NCBI GenBank assembly: GCA_037501455.1
Contig: CM074864.1
Location: 25,972,001 to 26,036,000 of the forward strand
Reading direction: 5' to 3'
Length of the DNA stretch: 64,000 nt
From: Lantana camara
Taxonomy: Eukaryota > Streptophyta > Magnoliopsida > Lamiales > Verbenaceae
Shown here one piece after another: positions 34,506-45,741 of the stretch; within the stretch, counting starts at the first letter, position 1, and the number at the start of each line of letters is the position of its first letter. Both the position numbers and the translations under genes were made by a program. The notes below the pieces were generated by a model. The model worked only from the letters and a program-made list of their open reading frames with translations, was not told the DNA's origin and did not search any database.

Positions 34506-35479
34506 TGTAGCACCCGGAACACGAGGTAGCCACATCCCCCGCACTATAGTTCAATTCACATATGAAATAGACAATCCATACATGAACCAAAGCTATAGCG
34601 AATGGGAGACAATAAAAAAAAATTACAATAGCTAGGTGGGACTAACCCCAATCCAAGCACAACAATTCAAGCTAATAAGAGCGGAAGCATAAGCATTTCC
34701 ATTATCAAATACCAAATATTCAAAAGTATACTACTTCCAACTATGTCAATATGTACAATCTCAAAATTCCATAAACGAGTCATAAGTAAACATATGCATC
34801 AATTACATGAAAATAATAACATGAGGAGTAGTGTGCTAGACCCAAATTAAAGGCAAGACTCGACTCTAATTCCCGCCTAGCACGCACCTGTAAAACCTGA
34901 AAGGTGGAGAAGTTAGTCTATGAAAGACTGAGTGAGGGGTATACAATTATAAGCGCAATTACCACACAAGTCCTAACCTCGGGTAAAGTTTTAGGAAAAC
35001 AACAATATAAGTTCATTAATAATATAAAACATCGCCCGAGATTATAACTATCAGGTTTAACAATTAATCAATTTCATGCAATCAGTGGCCCGGCAAGTGT
35101 GGGCAATTCTCCAAACTTTTACTCAGACAGTGAACAATCATGACAGTTTCAATTGTTAAGTTATCATGCAAGTATTTATAGTGTAGTCAATTAGCAATTT
35201 CATGAACCCTTTTTCCTCCGGGTGATGGTGGGTTTACAAGGCCCAACCATCCAGTCATGGTGAGCATCGGGTACATGAATCCCATGCCCGGGATTCCTTC
35301 CTCCACCAAACCTTCGGGTGGATTCAGGGGTCATCCCATAATGGTTAGGATAACGCAAGAGATACCCGTCAGCCCATGCTTTCCCGGTTGGCTCAAGACA
35401 TTACCCTCGGGCCCACAGTGCAATACAATTTACTCACCAAAATGGTCATTTCAATGCAATCATTTAAGGTTTGAAACAA

Positions 35480-35517
<38 letters not shown>

Positions 35518-36997
35518 GGCCGAAAAGTTCACATAAGGGTTGTAAGGGTTCTATGTATCTAGAAATTAAACCTCACCTGTGTGGACAAATTAAACAAGGA
35601 TACAACTTATAGAGTCTGCTCCTCGTCACCAGGAAGCTGTCTGTGCAAGAAAGAGAAATGTCCATGAGACACGACTCAAATGAACCAATTAGGACGAACG
35701 GTGTAATCATGAACAATTTGATGTGCATTGGCGATTATGGAATGATACGATCATATTCGAGCATGAAACAATCATATAATAGCACGTAGGAATCAATTTG
35801 ATGCTTAGGAGATGAATTGGAAATTTTAAGTTTTGAGCAGAAAGTTTCTGCCTGATCAGAAGCCTGGGAACGGCCGTTCCGGCCTGTAGTTCAAAATGGG
35901 AAGGGCAGTTCCCAGCTCCCCGATTCAATCCCGCGCGTCTGTAAGTTTTTGGCCATTTTGGGGGGTTAGGAATGGCCGTTCCAGCCAGTAGTTAAAAATG
36001 GGAATGGCCCTTCCCAGCCTCGCGCCAGCTTTTAAAAAGGGGTGGGAACGGTCGTTCCCATAAATGAACTGGGACGGGAAGGGTCGTTCCCATTACACAG
36101 CAGGGGCAGAAATAGAGCAGAAAAGGGGAGTTCGAACCAAAACCACAAAATCAACAAACACCCAAAAATAAATCTCTTAATGCACTAAATCATGCAAGGA
36201 ACATGTATACATGCTTAAAGTGCAATAAAAACCAATAAAAACACATAATCCATGCTTTGATCATCAAGAATCATCACCTCAAACCCATAGAAGAACTCAT
36301 CAACCAAGTTGATAACCTTCATGAAGATATGCATCAAATTTAAGTTCAAAGCTCACAAACATACTTTCATTAACTAAATCACAAATTATCAATCATAATA
36401 CATAACCCTAGCTTCAAACCAAATCTCAAGAATTCAATCAAATATCTCATATATACCTTGAAATGAAAAGAGAAGAAAAGAGATGAAGTGGTGATGATGC
36501 TTAAGCTTAAAAGTGTGCAATTATTCTTCAAAATTAACTTGAAATGATGATCTCCAAATTTTTCCTTCTTGTTTGTGTTGATCGATATAAGCAAGGAAGC
36601 AAATGTATATGTTTGTATGTTTTTGTATGTATAAAATGAGATGAAAATGAGATAGAGATATTATATGATTCTTCCACATAATTAGATGACTAGGCAATTT
36701 ATTAAGTTATGCTATTAGATTCTACTTCGTGGAATATGTTCACTTAGATCCAATCCTAATTCATGCAATTAAGTCCTCAAATTATGGAAATGATCAAGTA
36801 GAAACATGTAGGCAATTAAATCATTTTCGGTAAATGTTCACGAGTTAAGATAAATTTCATATAACATTTGGAAATATAATTCATGTAATTATCATGCAAC
36901 ATATAATTTAACAAATGCAAGAATTAAAATAATTTCTAACTCTCAAAACTCACACGTGGCGTGCGTACCTGAAAGGCCAGAAAACAGGGGCATTACA
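34506..36997 (-). repeat. Gypsy 5' LTR, minus strand
   Basis: In sense orientation it runs TGTAATGCCCC (36997) to CCGGGTGCTACA (34506), 2,492 bp, followed by a PBS, so it is a 5' LTR. It has a six-unit GGAACGGCCGTTCC hairpin array (35867-36091) and a long TA microsatellite (about 35480-35511). The tail has the usual gtgcgggggatgtggctacc. I do not see the conserved block found in other LTRs. It adjoins the gag-like stretch at 36998. Confidence 0.9.
35867..36091 (-). repeat. Six-unit GGAACGGCCGTTCC palindrome array
   Basis: Units are at 35867-35880 (perfect GGAACGGCCGTTCC), about 35898-35913, 35969-35982, 36000-36015, 36044-36059 (GGGAACGGTCGTTCCC) and 36076-36091. Spacings are 31, 71, 31, 44 and 32 bases. 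Substitutions often fall in the centre or in one arm. Each could fold into a 6-7 bp hairpin in DNA or in the LTR transcript. Confidence 0.85.
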
Positions 36998-37911
36998 AGG
37001 AGGGTCCGCCCCTCCTAAGTACTCTTACAGGAGCTACTCTCATTTGTCGTTCCATGTCCTCAAGCCTTTGTTATAAGCTGAAAGCCCAGTCTGGCTAACT
37101 CAGGTATGTCATGCTCCCTTCTAACCGACTGGTAATCAGCAGGTGGTGGTGGAACCATCTACTGCCATGCAGGTCCGCCTGCTTCTAGTGCTCCAATTCC
37201 ACCAGTTCACGTGTGAGTTGATGTTGATTTCTCTCACAGGGACACGGTTTCCCAAGACCACGTGAACCGTTGGAGGGGGGGGGGGGGGGGGGGGGGAAGG
37301 TTCCCAGCTGGGGGCAAATCTCCACCAGCTAGCGGTGGCGCTGTCCTCCTGGTTGTTGGTTCCGCGATAGGTGGTGGCAGGGTTGTTCCCCGCCCCTGAG
37401 TAGGCGGGTCATCCCGACAAGCCGTAGCTGCTGCAGCAGTTGCAGTAATCCATTAGTGCAGTTCATCTATTGTGAGATGGAGGGGACCAGCAGGTCGTGA
37501 TACTTCATTTCCCGATCCTCCATGTCCATCAGACACCCTCCCCCCCCGGTCTGCGACTGTCCTGCAGCAGGGCCACTTCCTAGTGTTAGCCCTCTAGGCA
37601 TATCAGGGCGTGGTAATCTGCTACGAGCGAGGTGTATGAGTTGGAAGTCCTTCCAGCCCTTCCGCAGATGGTTAGTAGTCCTCCTGCCTATCTGTTCCAA
37701 CAGGCAGCTACAGTTCTCGAATCAGGAAAATCCTTCCAAGAGGGAAATTTCCTGCACCTGGAGGGACCAACGGGTCTCTCCTTCTAATTTCATGATTTTC
37801 GCTTTGTTCATTCCTCAAACTCCCCATCAAACTTGACTCCAGGATATCCTCGTTTTCCTCAGTCGATGGCATGAATCCCATTACCACGATGCGGGCTGAA
37901 TCAGTAAGCAT
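36998..37911 (-). pseudogene. Degenerate gag-like stretch, tentative
   Basis: On the minus strand, pieces in shifting frames read like the front of a plant Gypsy Gag of another clade. They are a Pro/Thr-rich part (TTLPPPIAEPTTRRTAPPL near 37350), PPPADYQSVRREHDIPELAR near 37110, and RLEDMERQMR near 37050. A 22-base poly-G run at 37275-37296 reads as polyproline on this strand. Many stops break it. It could instead be low-copy host sequence. The assignment rests on composition and short motifs only. Confidence 0.35.
37275..37296 (+). repeat. Uninterrupted run of 22 G
   Basis: This homopolymer of G is rare in plant DNA and could form a G-quadruplex. Its length is likely to be unstable in replication and sequencing, so the exact count should be treated with care. 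Confidence 0.9.
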
Positions 37912-37953
37912 GGAAAGTTTCCGACTGAAAGTTGATTTGCTGTATTACCGGCT

Positions 37954-38157
37954 GTGCTTTCAGCATTGGCCTGGGCCGATGGATTTGCCGAAGTTGCAGC
38001 GGTATTAGTTCTAATGCTGGATGCCATTGAAACTTATGAAGAACTCATGCCTCAACTCGATTTAATCGAAGATTTTGCACAAACGACGCCAAATGATGCT
38101 CGTAAAAAATTGAACAACACCACTTTATTTGATTTTAGGGATTTCAAACGTATCTAG
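37954..38157 (+). CDS. Orphan exon-like ORF, unrecognised product
   Basis: The frame is open for 66 codons after a ctttcag that could be a splice acceptor (37957-37963). It ends in TAG at 38155-38157 and has no ATG at its start. The product is acidic and helical in character: ALAWADGFAEVAAVLVLMLD near the start, ETYEELMPQLDLIEDFAQ in the middle and FRDFKRI at the end. I do not recognise the family. It lies at the edge of the low-copy island, so it could be the last exon of a truncated host gene. The opposite strand has stops in the matching frames. It may be a chance ORF. Confidence 0.3.
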   Translation: MLSALAWADGFAEVAAVLVLMLDAIETYEELMPQLDLIEDFAQTTPNDARKKLNNTTLFDFRDFKRI

Positions 38158-38160
38158 CTG

Positions 38161-39880
38161 TAATTCAGATGACAAATCTAAATATTAATGTAGAAATAAT
38201 AATAATAAAGTGAAGCATAAATATAAAGGGAAAATAATATGAAATATGCAAATCTGATGGAATTGATTTTCGTCGCGTTGTCTTGAAAATCTTCTCTGAT
38301 GTGGACTCTACAGTACAATATCGATCCATAAATAATTGGACTAATGTCGTCTAACTAAATGATATCTGAAATCTAAAGAACAATCTCTAAAATAAAGTGA
38401 GAGTAAAACTTTATAACAAGGATGAATGTGAATTGAGTTTTCTGGAGAGAGAAATGAGAGAGTTGGAGTGACTTAGGAATTCTGAATGTGTTTGTAACGT
38501 AGTCTCTCCCTCTTCTCCCTCTTTTCTGCGTTTTATATTGTTTTCAGAGAGGTGGGTTATTCTGTTGAGCAATTCCATTTTCGTTGCGAAAATTGAAATA
38601 TTCTCACCCTAGTCTCACGTTGTGGCACACTTTCACTGATTACTTGGTTGGACTTGGACCAATGGAAATGGCATATAAATGCTACTTATACCGTTATACG
38701 TGTCGGTTTTGATTAATTTGACTATGCATTCTCGTGCTTCACTTTGAACTTTTCATGTGGTTGGAAATTCAAGAACTTCGCAGTCAATCAGTTGTATTAC
38801 TTGTACGATTATGAAGGCTTAATTCATTAAAGTTCTCGTTTTGTAGGGGTTAAATGACCTAATCAATTCTTTGCTAGAAAAGACTTGAATTGAAGATTTT
38901 TTTTTTTTTTTTAACACATCCCAAAAAAAAAATAGAAATATTCCAACCTACAGTTATTGGGTTTGGAAAAAAAACTCTCAATTACTTAAAATAATTATTA
39001 TTGCCAACTTGAACCCGAAATTGATCGAAGGCGAGTTTCTAAAGCTCAATTATCATTGAAAATTTATCATCCCCTATTAAGTGGGATTAAACTCACAATA
39101 TTTGGAAGGACCCCATTAGAGTTGATGTTGTACGTTCATCGTCTTCTATGAATCTTTTACGAATGTATTTACTTTATTGATTAAAATGAAATGAGTAAGA
39201 TAAATAGAGGGATTAATTGTAAAATACAATGATGAATTATTTATTCTATATGAAATTTAGAATAGAAACCAACTTTTATCAAACGTTATTTCAAACCGAA
39301 CCATCAATTCGTGCTTAAAAGAATATTGATTAACATAAATTTGAGTTGGATAACTAATTCAATCTTTTTTAATTCTATAATGTAAACATGTAGTGAACTT
39401 TTAAAACATCACTTGTTATAAGATTAAAATGATCATTTTTCTACTACTACGATGCATTTTACCATTCAAACGATGCCAATAATTTCTCACATCCAATAAT
39501 ATACTGGACATTTCAAAAAAAATTTATTGTTATCGAATACCTTCCACATAATAAGTACTAGTAATCCCCGTACACTTTATGCATGTTCAAATAATAAAAT
39601 TATTATTATTTAAATCTATGTTAAACTAAAATTTTATGTTAATATTTATTTTATAATTATTTTTACTATAATTAAAATTTTAAAAGATAATACAAAATAA
39701 AAATTAGAAAATATAGGAAAAGAATAATAATATAGAATAAAAAAATTGGGAGTAAGGTGAGAAAAACAAAAACAAAAAAAAAAAAAAAAAAAAAAAAAAA
39801 GACGAAGTTAAAAGATTTACACAAGAACACGTTGAGAGAGATCAATGATAATAATAATTCTAGAGTCCAATAGGGCAAAG
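38161..39880. other. Low-copy AT-rich intergenic DNA
   Basis: No coding region is supported. A minus-strand promoter-like segment lies near 38530. Homopolymers include T about 38898-38914 and a long A run about 39775-39800. A 54-codon minus-strand ORF starting at the first ATG after that promoter (38329) ends in a very Ile/Phe-rich tail and has no recognisable domain. Confidence 0.5.
38525..38545 (-). promoter_or_regulatory. Candidate TATA promoter, minus strand
   Basis: The minus strand reads aacaatataaaacgcag, a good plant TATA box. A CT/GA-rich and then CA-rich stretch follows (gggagagactacgttacaaac, then caactctctcatttctctctcc). This resembles a plant 5' UTR. No convincing coding region follows within 600 bases on that strand, so the transcript, if any, is unidentified. 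Confidence 0.35.
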
Positions 39881-41136
39881 CGATTATTTTAAAAGTCTCT
39901 TACTTAATATAATAGTATAGATTCAAAAATCCAATATTATCATATCCATATTGTATTATATTTATGCCATGATGTATCATGTATGTGTTGTACTCTAAGT
40001 TGGGACTAGATAAATCATGCAAACAACACATTAGATCATTCAATAGCTCTTTGACTACTACAGTTCATGTAGATTTAAACAATCCTACCAATCCCAATTC
40101 CCAACTCATATTCCAAATGAAAAGGTAAGTTTTACGATACTGTGTTTATTACTAAAATCATTCAAAGTATCTTTGTAAAAAAACACGAGGAGAAAACATT
40201 TCTCAAAAATCTAATAGATGTTAATAAGTGCACATTCCATGTATGTCTATTTACAATATAACCATAACATTGTGAGGAATAAAAAAACTATGATTAACAT
40301 AGAAGTTCTACGAGGCTCCTTTGAAGTCTGAGTTATGCACTTGAGCACAATGGCTTTCAAGAATCGTACCGAAACTTTTAACAATATTTTTTATTATGTT
40401 GTTGTGTCGAATATTTCTCATATAATAATTTTTTCCTTAAAAAAGCCATATTTCTTACGTATCATATACATATTCATATGTCCATGTCTATGCATCATAG
40501 CTAGTAGCTAGTATCTCATATCAACCTATCCCAACAACTAGATCATAATTATATGAAAGTAACTATTATGTGAAAAATACAAATAATAATTGATCACTAG
40601 TTCGGTTCAGGCTCGAACCCATATAAACGAAGGTATAAGACAAATAAGAAAAGGGTATACACAAAATTCAAGAATTAACATTTACCTCATTATCATCCAT
40701 CCCTGCGCATACTGCAAAGTTAATCAACACTTGATACACACATCTCGGGCAAGAAATATCACAAGCTAAAGAACAATCCTTTTTATATTGTTAGTCAGGA
40801 ATACAGACAACTAGGATAACATAATAAACAAGCAGGAAAATAAAGGATTATTAGCAAATATCTGCATCCAAGCTTCAACAGTAGTAGATTGCAAGAACCT
40901 CCTTACCAAAAAGAAAAAAAAGATTGCAAGAACCAGGACAGAGACATATTAATCATAAACCTTATAAATGAAACTCAACAAAGCATCACCATCACACAAA
41001 GTCAAAACTAAGACATGTTTCATTTTCTTACTTTAATTTTTTTATGGTTCTAGCAAGTAATGTGGGAGTCGGTGGCATCTAAGCCTAGCTAGTGAAACAA
41101 TGATATATACAGCTTAATGAGCTCTTGCACTAGAGG
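39881..41136. other. AT-rich intergenic DNA, nothing recognised
   Basis: No open frame of note occurs on either strand. One short segment on the minus strand near 40686-40715 is bounded by ...tttgcag and gtaaatg, like a mini-exon, but there is no connected reading frame to support it. Confidence 0.5.
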
Positions 41137-41495
41137 GTGTTTGCTGAGCTTATAAGCTCTTTAAAAGGGCTTATAAGATGTCTAGGAGATTATACACTAC
41201 ATAAAGTGTTAGGCAATGTTTTTAATTAAAAGAGTCTATAAGATGTTAAAAGGAGCTTGTTTATAAGCTTCTTTTAAAAAGTTAGGGAATACTAGCTTAT
41301 TTTAACATTTTAACATATTTTCCTTATTTTTAACCATATGAATTACACAATTGTTATTACTAACATCTTATAAGCTTTTGATCTCCTTTTTTGCAATTGA
41401 AACAATGCGAATTTATTTTTAAAATAAAATTCAACATCTTATAAGATGTGAATGTTTATAAGCTCCTTAAAATAAGCTTAAACAAGCACCATCTA
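41137..41495. mobile_element. MITE-like element with GGTGTTTG...CTTATAAG ends
   Basis: The left end ggtgtttgctgagcttataag and the reverse complement of the right end (ggtgcttgtttaagcttat) are imperfect terminal inverted repeats of about 20 bases. Both ends also carry cttataaga.gt subterminal motifs in opposite orientation. The length of about 360 bp and lack of coding suit a non-autonomous DNA transposon, probably hAT-like. An 8-bp target duplication is not clear. Confidence 0.6.
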
Positions 41496-41827
41496 AGTTA
41501 TGCTGTAAGAAACACCTAAAAATGGTGTTTCCAAACAGCTCTTGCTTCTTCAAGTAATCAAGCTCAGAGTTCATGGAAAACAGTAGATAAAGTTAGGAGC
41601 ATTAAAAGTGAAATTCACTAGAAGTATCAGGAAGGTCGAAACAAGTAACTAAAGACAGTGATAGGCAAAAGCAGCTAACGCATGCAGTCCTCAGTTGCTG
41701 GAAAACAAATAGAGCATAAAGACCAAAAAGGAAAAAAAACTATGTTAAGTTTTCTCCAATATTTATTAAACCTAAGTTGAACTAATCAGAATATAAAGCT
41801 TAAAACCAATGTGAGATGAGAAAAAAT

Positions 41828-41956
41828 CTATGGCTCATACTCAACATCGAATTCAAGACATGGATTTTCATCAAAAGGTAAATCTTCTTCAAGACGCTCT
41901 TCGTTTAATCCTCCTTTCAACACCAAACGCTTACTTAATTGGACATATTCTCATTA
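41828..41956 (-). CDS. Short unsupported ORF downstream of the two-exon gene
   Basis: A minus-strand frame of about 40 codons reads VQLSKRLVLKGGLNEERLEE, then DLPFDENPCLEFDVEYEP and TAG. An attgcag that could be a splice acceptor lies just upstream, near 41970, but the frame has a stop between the two. The composition is acidic and plausible for protein, but no family is recognised and no ATG begins it. It could be a 3' UTR segment of the gene at 42282-42607. Confidence 0.2.
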
Positions 41957-42281
41957 ATGAAATCTGCAATTGTTTCACCAGTCAAGAAGATCTAATCACA
42001 CTCACACCAATAAATTCATATTTCATAATATAGTAACAATAAGGTTCTCCATCCAAAAACACCAGTCTTCATTAACACTATGCAAGAGAACGCAAGCAGC
42101 AGAATCACCAGCAATTTGCTCAGAGGGAGAGAGAGAGATGCTCTTTTATCTGATTCCAAATTTGGGTAGAAAAATGAAGTTGGAAGAAACTAAACTCAGA
42201 ACGTTGATTATTGAAAGTTAAAATAATCATTAACTACAAATTATCCTCCTAACACCCTAGCAACAAAAGTAAATTTTATAT

Positions 42282-42607
42282 TCAACTGCTTTTATGTACC
42301 ACATTTGATGGATTTTCCAGAGATTGTCCATGTAGCTGTTGCTGTTTCTGAATCATGGACTTTCTTTCATAATCCTTCCACAGGTTGATGCCGAATGTGC
42401 AAACACCTACAAGAAAAAAAACACACAAACGGACATTCTCAATTAGAAACTACGATAAACACGTAATCACACAAATCCTCAATTTGAAAGTAAGAGAAAA
42501 ACCAACAGAAAATGTATTAGAAACCAGAATCAGAAATTTAAAAAAAAAAAAAAAAGGAGAATTGAAGAAATGGATAGAGGATCTAGGTTTCTACCTCCGG
42601 CTCCCAT
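42282..42607 (-). CDS. Small two-exon hypothetical membrane-associated protein
   Basis: Exons 42607-42595 and 42406-42282 are joined by a 188-bp GT-AG intron (42594-42407, ttcttgtag acceptor). The spliced frame encodes 45 residues from the ATG at 42607: MGAGGVCTFGINLWKDYERK, then a Gln-rich stretch with KSMIQKQQQ, ending VVHKSS. Twelve more in-frame codons lie upstream (VVRTKLVRLLYF, to 42643) after a TAA. With them the N-terminal half forms a hydrophobic helix of about 20 residues followed by charged WKDYERK. This suggests a single-pass membrane protein whose original start may have been lost or is the GTG at 42643. The promoter has three TGGGCY elements, typical of nuclear genes for mitochondrial or ribosomal proteins. 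I infer a small organelle-membrane protein, but the family is not recognised. Confidence 0.55.
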
Positions 42608-42646
42608 GAAGTAGAGCAATCTGACGAGCTTCGTGCGAACCACTTA

Positions 42647-42860
42647 GGCCCCTGGATTTGGTATCGGGATCATCTCTCACACACCCCCTGGCCCCTCTCT
42701 AAGTTCTCCGTCTTCTCCTCTCTTCTGAAATTTATGGGATAGTGAAAGGGCCCTTATTTGGGCTTCATTTTTATTATTTTTTTTGAAACGTTATTTGGGC
42801 TTTAGAGAGATGGGTCTTAATTAATAAGATGTATCGATCTGTATTTATTGGGCCTTATCT
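42647..42860 (-). promoter_or_regulatory. Leader and promoter with three TGGGCY (site II) elements
   Basis: TGGGCT at 42759-42764, TGGGCT at 42796-42801 and TGGGCC at 42849-42854 lie 150-250 bases upstream of the small gene. In plants this motif recurs in promoters of housekeeping, ribosomal and respiratory genes bound by TCP factors. A short upstream ORF (MIPIPNPGA) ends three bases before the GTG extension of the gene. No strong TATA box is seen, as expected for such promoters. Confidence 0.5.
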
Positions 42861-42875
42861 ATTAATATGAAATTT

Positions 42876-43172
42876 GGGTGAATTACATCTACCCCAAATT
42901 AAATGAGGTAATTATAACCAGTACCTCATATTTACATACAGTTATAGCTATATCATATTCAGAAAAATTTTAGTTATACATAATCCCCACGAATAATGTA
43001 TTAATTATATATAGTTCTCATATAAAATATATTAATTATGTAAAAAATGAGCATATTTGCAAGGTAATGTAATTAATTTTTTTTAAGAGGAGTATAAGTG
43101 TAATTATATTTAAAAATGGGGTACCATTTATAATTATCTCATCTAATTTGGAAGCTAAATATAATTAAGTCT
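42876..43172. mobile_element. Foldback MITE-like element
   Basis: CCAAATTAAATGAGGTAATT (from 42894) and the complement of ttataattatctcatctaatttgg (43128-43151) form inverted repeats of 24 bases with three mismatches. Looser pairing extends inward on both sides (taccagtacctcat against ggtaccccat). The whole could fold into one long hairpin. There is no coding capacity and the target duplication is unclear. Confidence 0.55.
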
Positions 43173-43300
43173 ATGAAATTTCGTTAATTTGTTTCTTTAA
43201 AAAAACATTATTAAGGATTATATAATTAGATTAGAAAGTACAATCAGGAAGAGTGAAAAAAGAGAAAACAACAATTCAAAGTTACAAGCAACAAACACAA

Positions 43301-43763
43301 GTCAGAAGTTGTAATTTTCAAAAGCGAATAAGCTAGGTCAGCTTTACGCTGAAAATATCCAACTTCTATAGGAGAGACAACATAAAAATAAAATTGAACT
43401 TTGATAAGTGTAGATTTCGCTTCCGTTTAGGTCGTTTATTGCTTGTATTTTATGTCGTTTTGTGTGCTTATGGTTGTTGTTTGCTCCATTTTAAGTACCT
43501 CGTAGGTCGGAGTCAACAAACGAAGAAACGAAGCGAAATCGGAGCGGATATACACTATCTGGAACAGCTAACGACCGTTAGCCCTAGAAAGAAGAAATCA
43601 GCTAACGGTCGTAAGCTGCCACAGAGATGAAGGGTGCTTGTAACAAGCATTAGCCCCTTCATGCACAAATGGGCTAACGCCAGTTAGTTGAGGCAGTGGT
43701 TGGGGTTTCTTGTAACGGCCGTGGGACCCCCACCCTGTAACACCCCGGTCGTCCGGTCGTACA
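43301..43763 (+). repeat. LTR-like fragment with GCTAACG hairpins
   Basis: It contains the palindromes GCTAACGACCGTTAGC (43567-43582, 7-bp stem), gctaacggtcgtaagc (about 43601-43616), gggctaacgccagttag (about 43669-43685) and gtaacggccgtggg (about 43713-43726). It is followed by an LTR-like start TGTAACACCCCGG at 43736 that lasts only 28 bases before the next LTR start at 43764. I infer remnants of retroelements trapped under a younger insertion. The ORF at 43394-43630 has no recognisable domain. Confidence 0.5.
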
Positions 43764-45741
43764 TGTAACGCCCCGTTTTTCATTTATGCATTATGTCACA
43801 TTATATTAAATTTGATGACATTAGATTCTTAATATTTCCATCAAATTTTATGAAGTAATTGGTAATGTGGATATTTTCTCATATATGACCCTAATTGCTC
43901 AATTTTCTTAATATGTGGATTTAATTGCATAATATGATTTGGAGTTAATTGAACATTTTCCATGAGACAATACTTGTTTGCATCCATTCACATAAATGAG
44001 GGACTAAATAGCAAAATATGGTGACTCATGCATTATAGTGGAAGATATATATTATATCTTACACATATCATATCTCTCGCACATTTCATTCATCCCTTTC
44101 ATACAAGATACACACACACACACACACTAAATATCGATCAAATCACCAAGAGAAGGGAAGGGAAGAATTTCATCATTTATTAAGCTAAATTCAAGGAAGA
44201 TAAATTGCATAAATGGAGGCATCATACTCATCTCATCATTCCATTCCATCTTCTTTCATTCAAGGTATAAATGGATGAATTGCTTTGAACTCTTGAATGT
44301 TATATGTGTAGGGTTTGATGATTATTATGTGATAACTTGTGTACAAATGATTAGAAACTTGATCTTGCTCTTTAATCTTCAAGGCTTGCATGAATTCTTG
44401 GTTTAAATGAGAAGTTAATAACATGATATTATGTAGGTTTTGATTGATGATTCCTTGAAGGTTGATGCATATTTCATGGTTTGTTTGGTGTATGCTTGTA
44501 GTATAGTGTGTATTTGATGCGTTTGAATTAATTGTTATGGATTGACTTGGCCTTAGATGATGTTTTGTGATGTTTTGGCATGAAATCCCCTGTTTTTCCC
44601 TGTTTTGTTGCTGCTGCGTACTTCGTCGCGCCCGCGACCTCATTTACGGGTGCGACCAAAATTTGGGCATGTTTTGAGATTTTGAAAATCGGAGGAAAAT
44701 TCGGCTAAAAATACGCCGCGACCTCTTCAGAATCTGCATTTTGTCCAAATTCGGACCTACGCCATTTTCACCTCGCTTTGAACTAGAAAACGTGTCATAT
44801 ACCGTTGGAAAGGTCTTTGTGTATAGTTTCACAGCCAATAAACAAAACTCAATTCTAACTTTTAGAACTCAAGTTATTCCTAGTTTTCTACAGGGTGTGC
44901 ATTTCCCAAAATTGTCCGTTTTTGCCAAACTTCACCAAAACCCTTCTTATTGCATTCCTTTCACTTCCTTGGCTCCCGTATGTGACTTATATGAATTATA
45001 TGCTTACTTAATTGATAATTATGCTCTTATTTGACATTCCTTAATTGTAAATGCATGATTGACATCGCATGACTTTGTCGTTCGTCTTAAATGGTTCATA
45101 CTAGTCAAGTCTTACGTACACTTGTCCTTGTTACACAGATCACGGTCCCGGAGACGAGGAGCTTGCTCCGTAGGGTGTATCTTTGTTGTATTACCGGCAC
45201 AGGTGAGGTTTAATTATTAGATATATAGAACCTGTACAACCCTTATATGATGTTTTTGGCCAAAATGTAAATATATATATTTATCTAAATATCTTTCTCA
45301 AAACCTCTCGTGATTGCAAATGATTTCATGATCTATTGAATAATCGTGTTATCGTGATTGATCATGTTTTGGCAAGTAAGCATGTAGTGTTCACTTGGGC
45401 CCGAGTGTAGTGTATTGAGCCAACCGAGGAAGCAACGGCTGACGAGTAACTCTTGCACTATCCTCAGTGTTTTGGGATCACCTCTGAATCCACCAGGAGG
45501 TTTGGTGGAGGAAGAAATCCCATAAATGGGAGTCATGCTCCTAACGTACATAGTGCATGGATGGTTGAAGGCTAGCAACCTTCCCGTCATTGGAGGAAAA
45601 AGGATCATGAAACTGCTACTTGTGCACTGTAAATTGATTGCTTGATCAGCTAATCACTTAATAACTGAATAATTGTACACTGTCGGAGTAAGGTTGGAGA
45701 ATTGCCCTCACTCGTCGAGCCATTGATTGACTGATTGAAAT
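43764..45741 (+). repeat. Gypsy LTR, 3'-truncated
   Basis: It starts TGTAACGCCCCG and closely follows the LTR at 56237 (same leader, the conserved block at about 44745-44905, and the gatcacggtcccggagacgaggagc and gtaagcatgt.gtgttcac segments). It has an AC microsatellite (about 44111-44127). The GC-rich middle (44618-44720) has only remnants of hairpins (cgcgcccgcgacc). The last 500-600 bp are missing because a minus-strand LTR begins at 45742. Confidence 0.87.

Noticed and set aside
40686..40715. Mini-exon flanked by tttgcag and gtaaatg on the minus strand
   Set aside because: There is no reading frame to connect it to neighbouring exons, and such splice-like pairs are common in AT-rich DNA.
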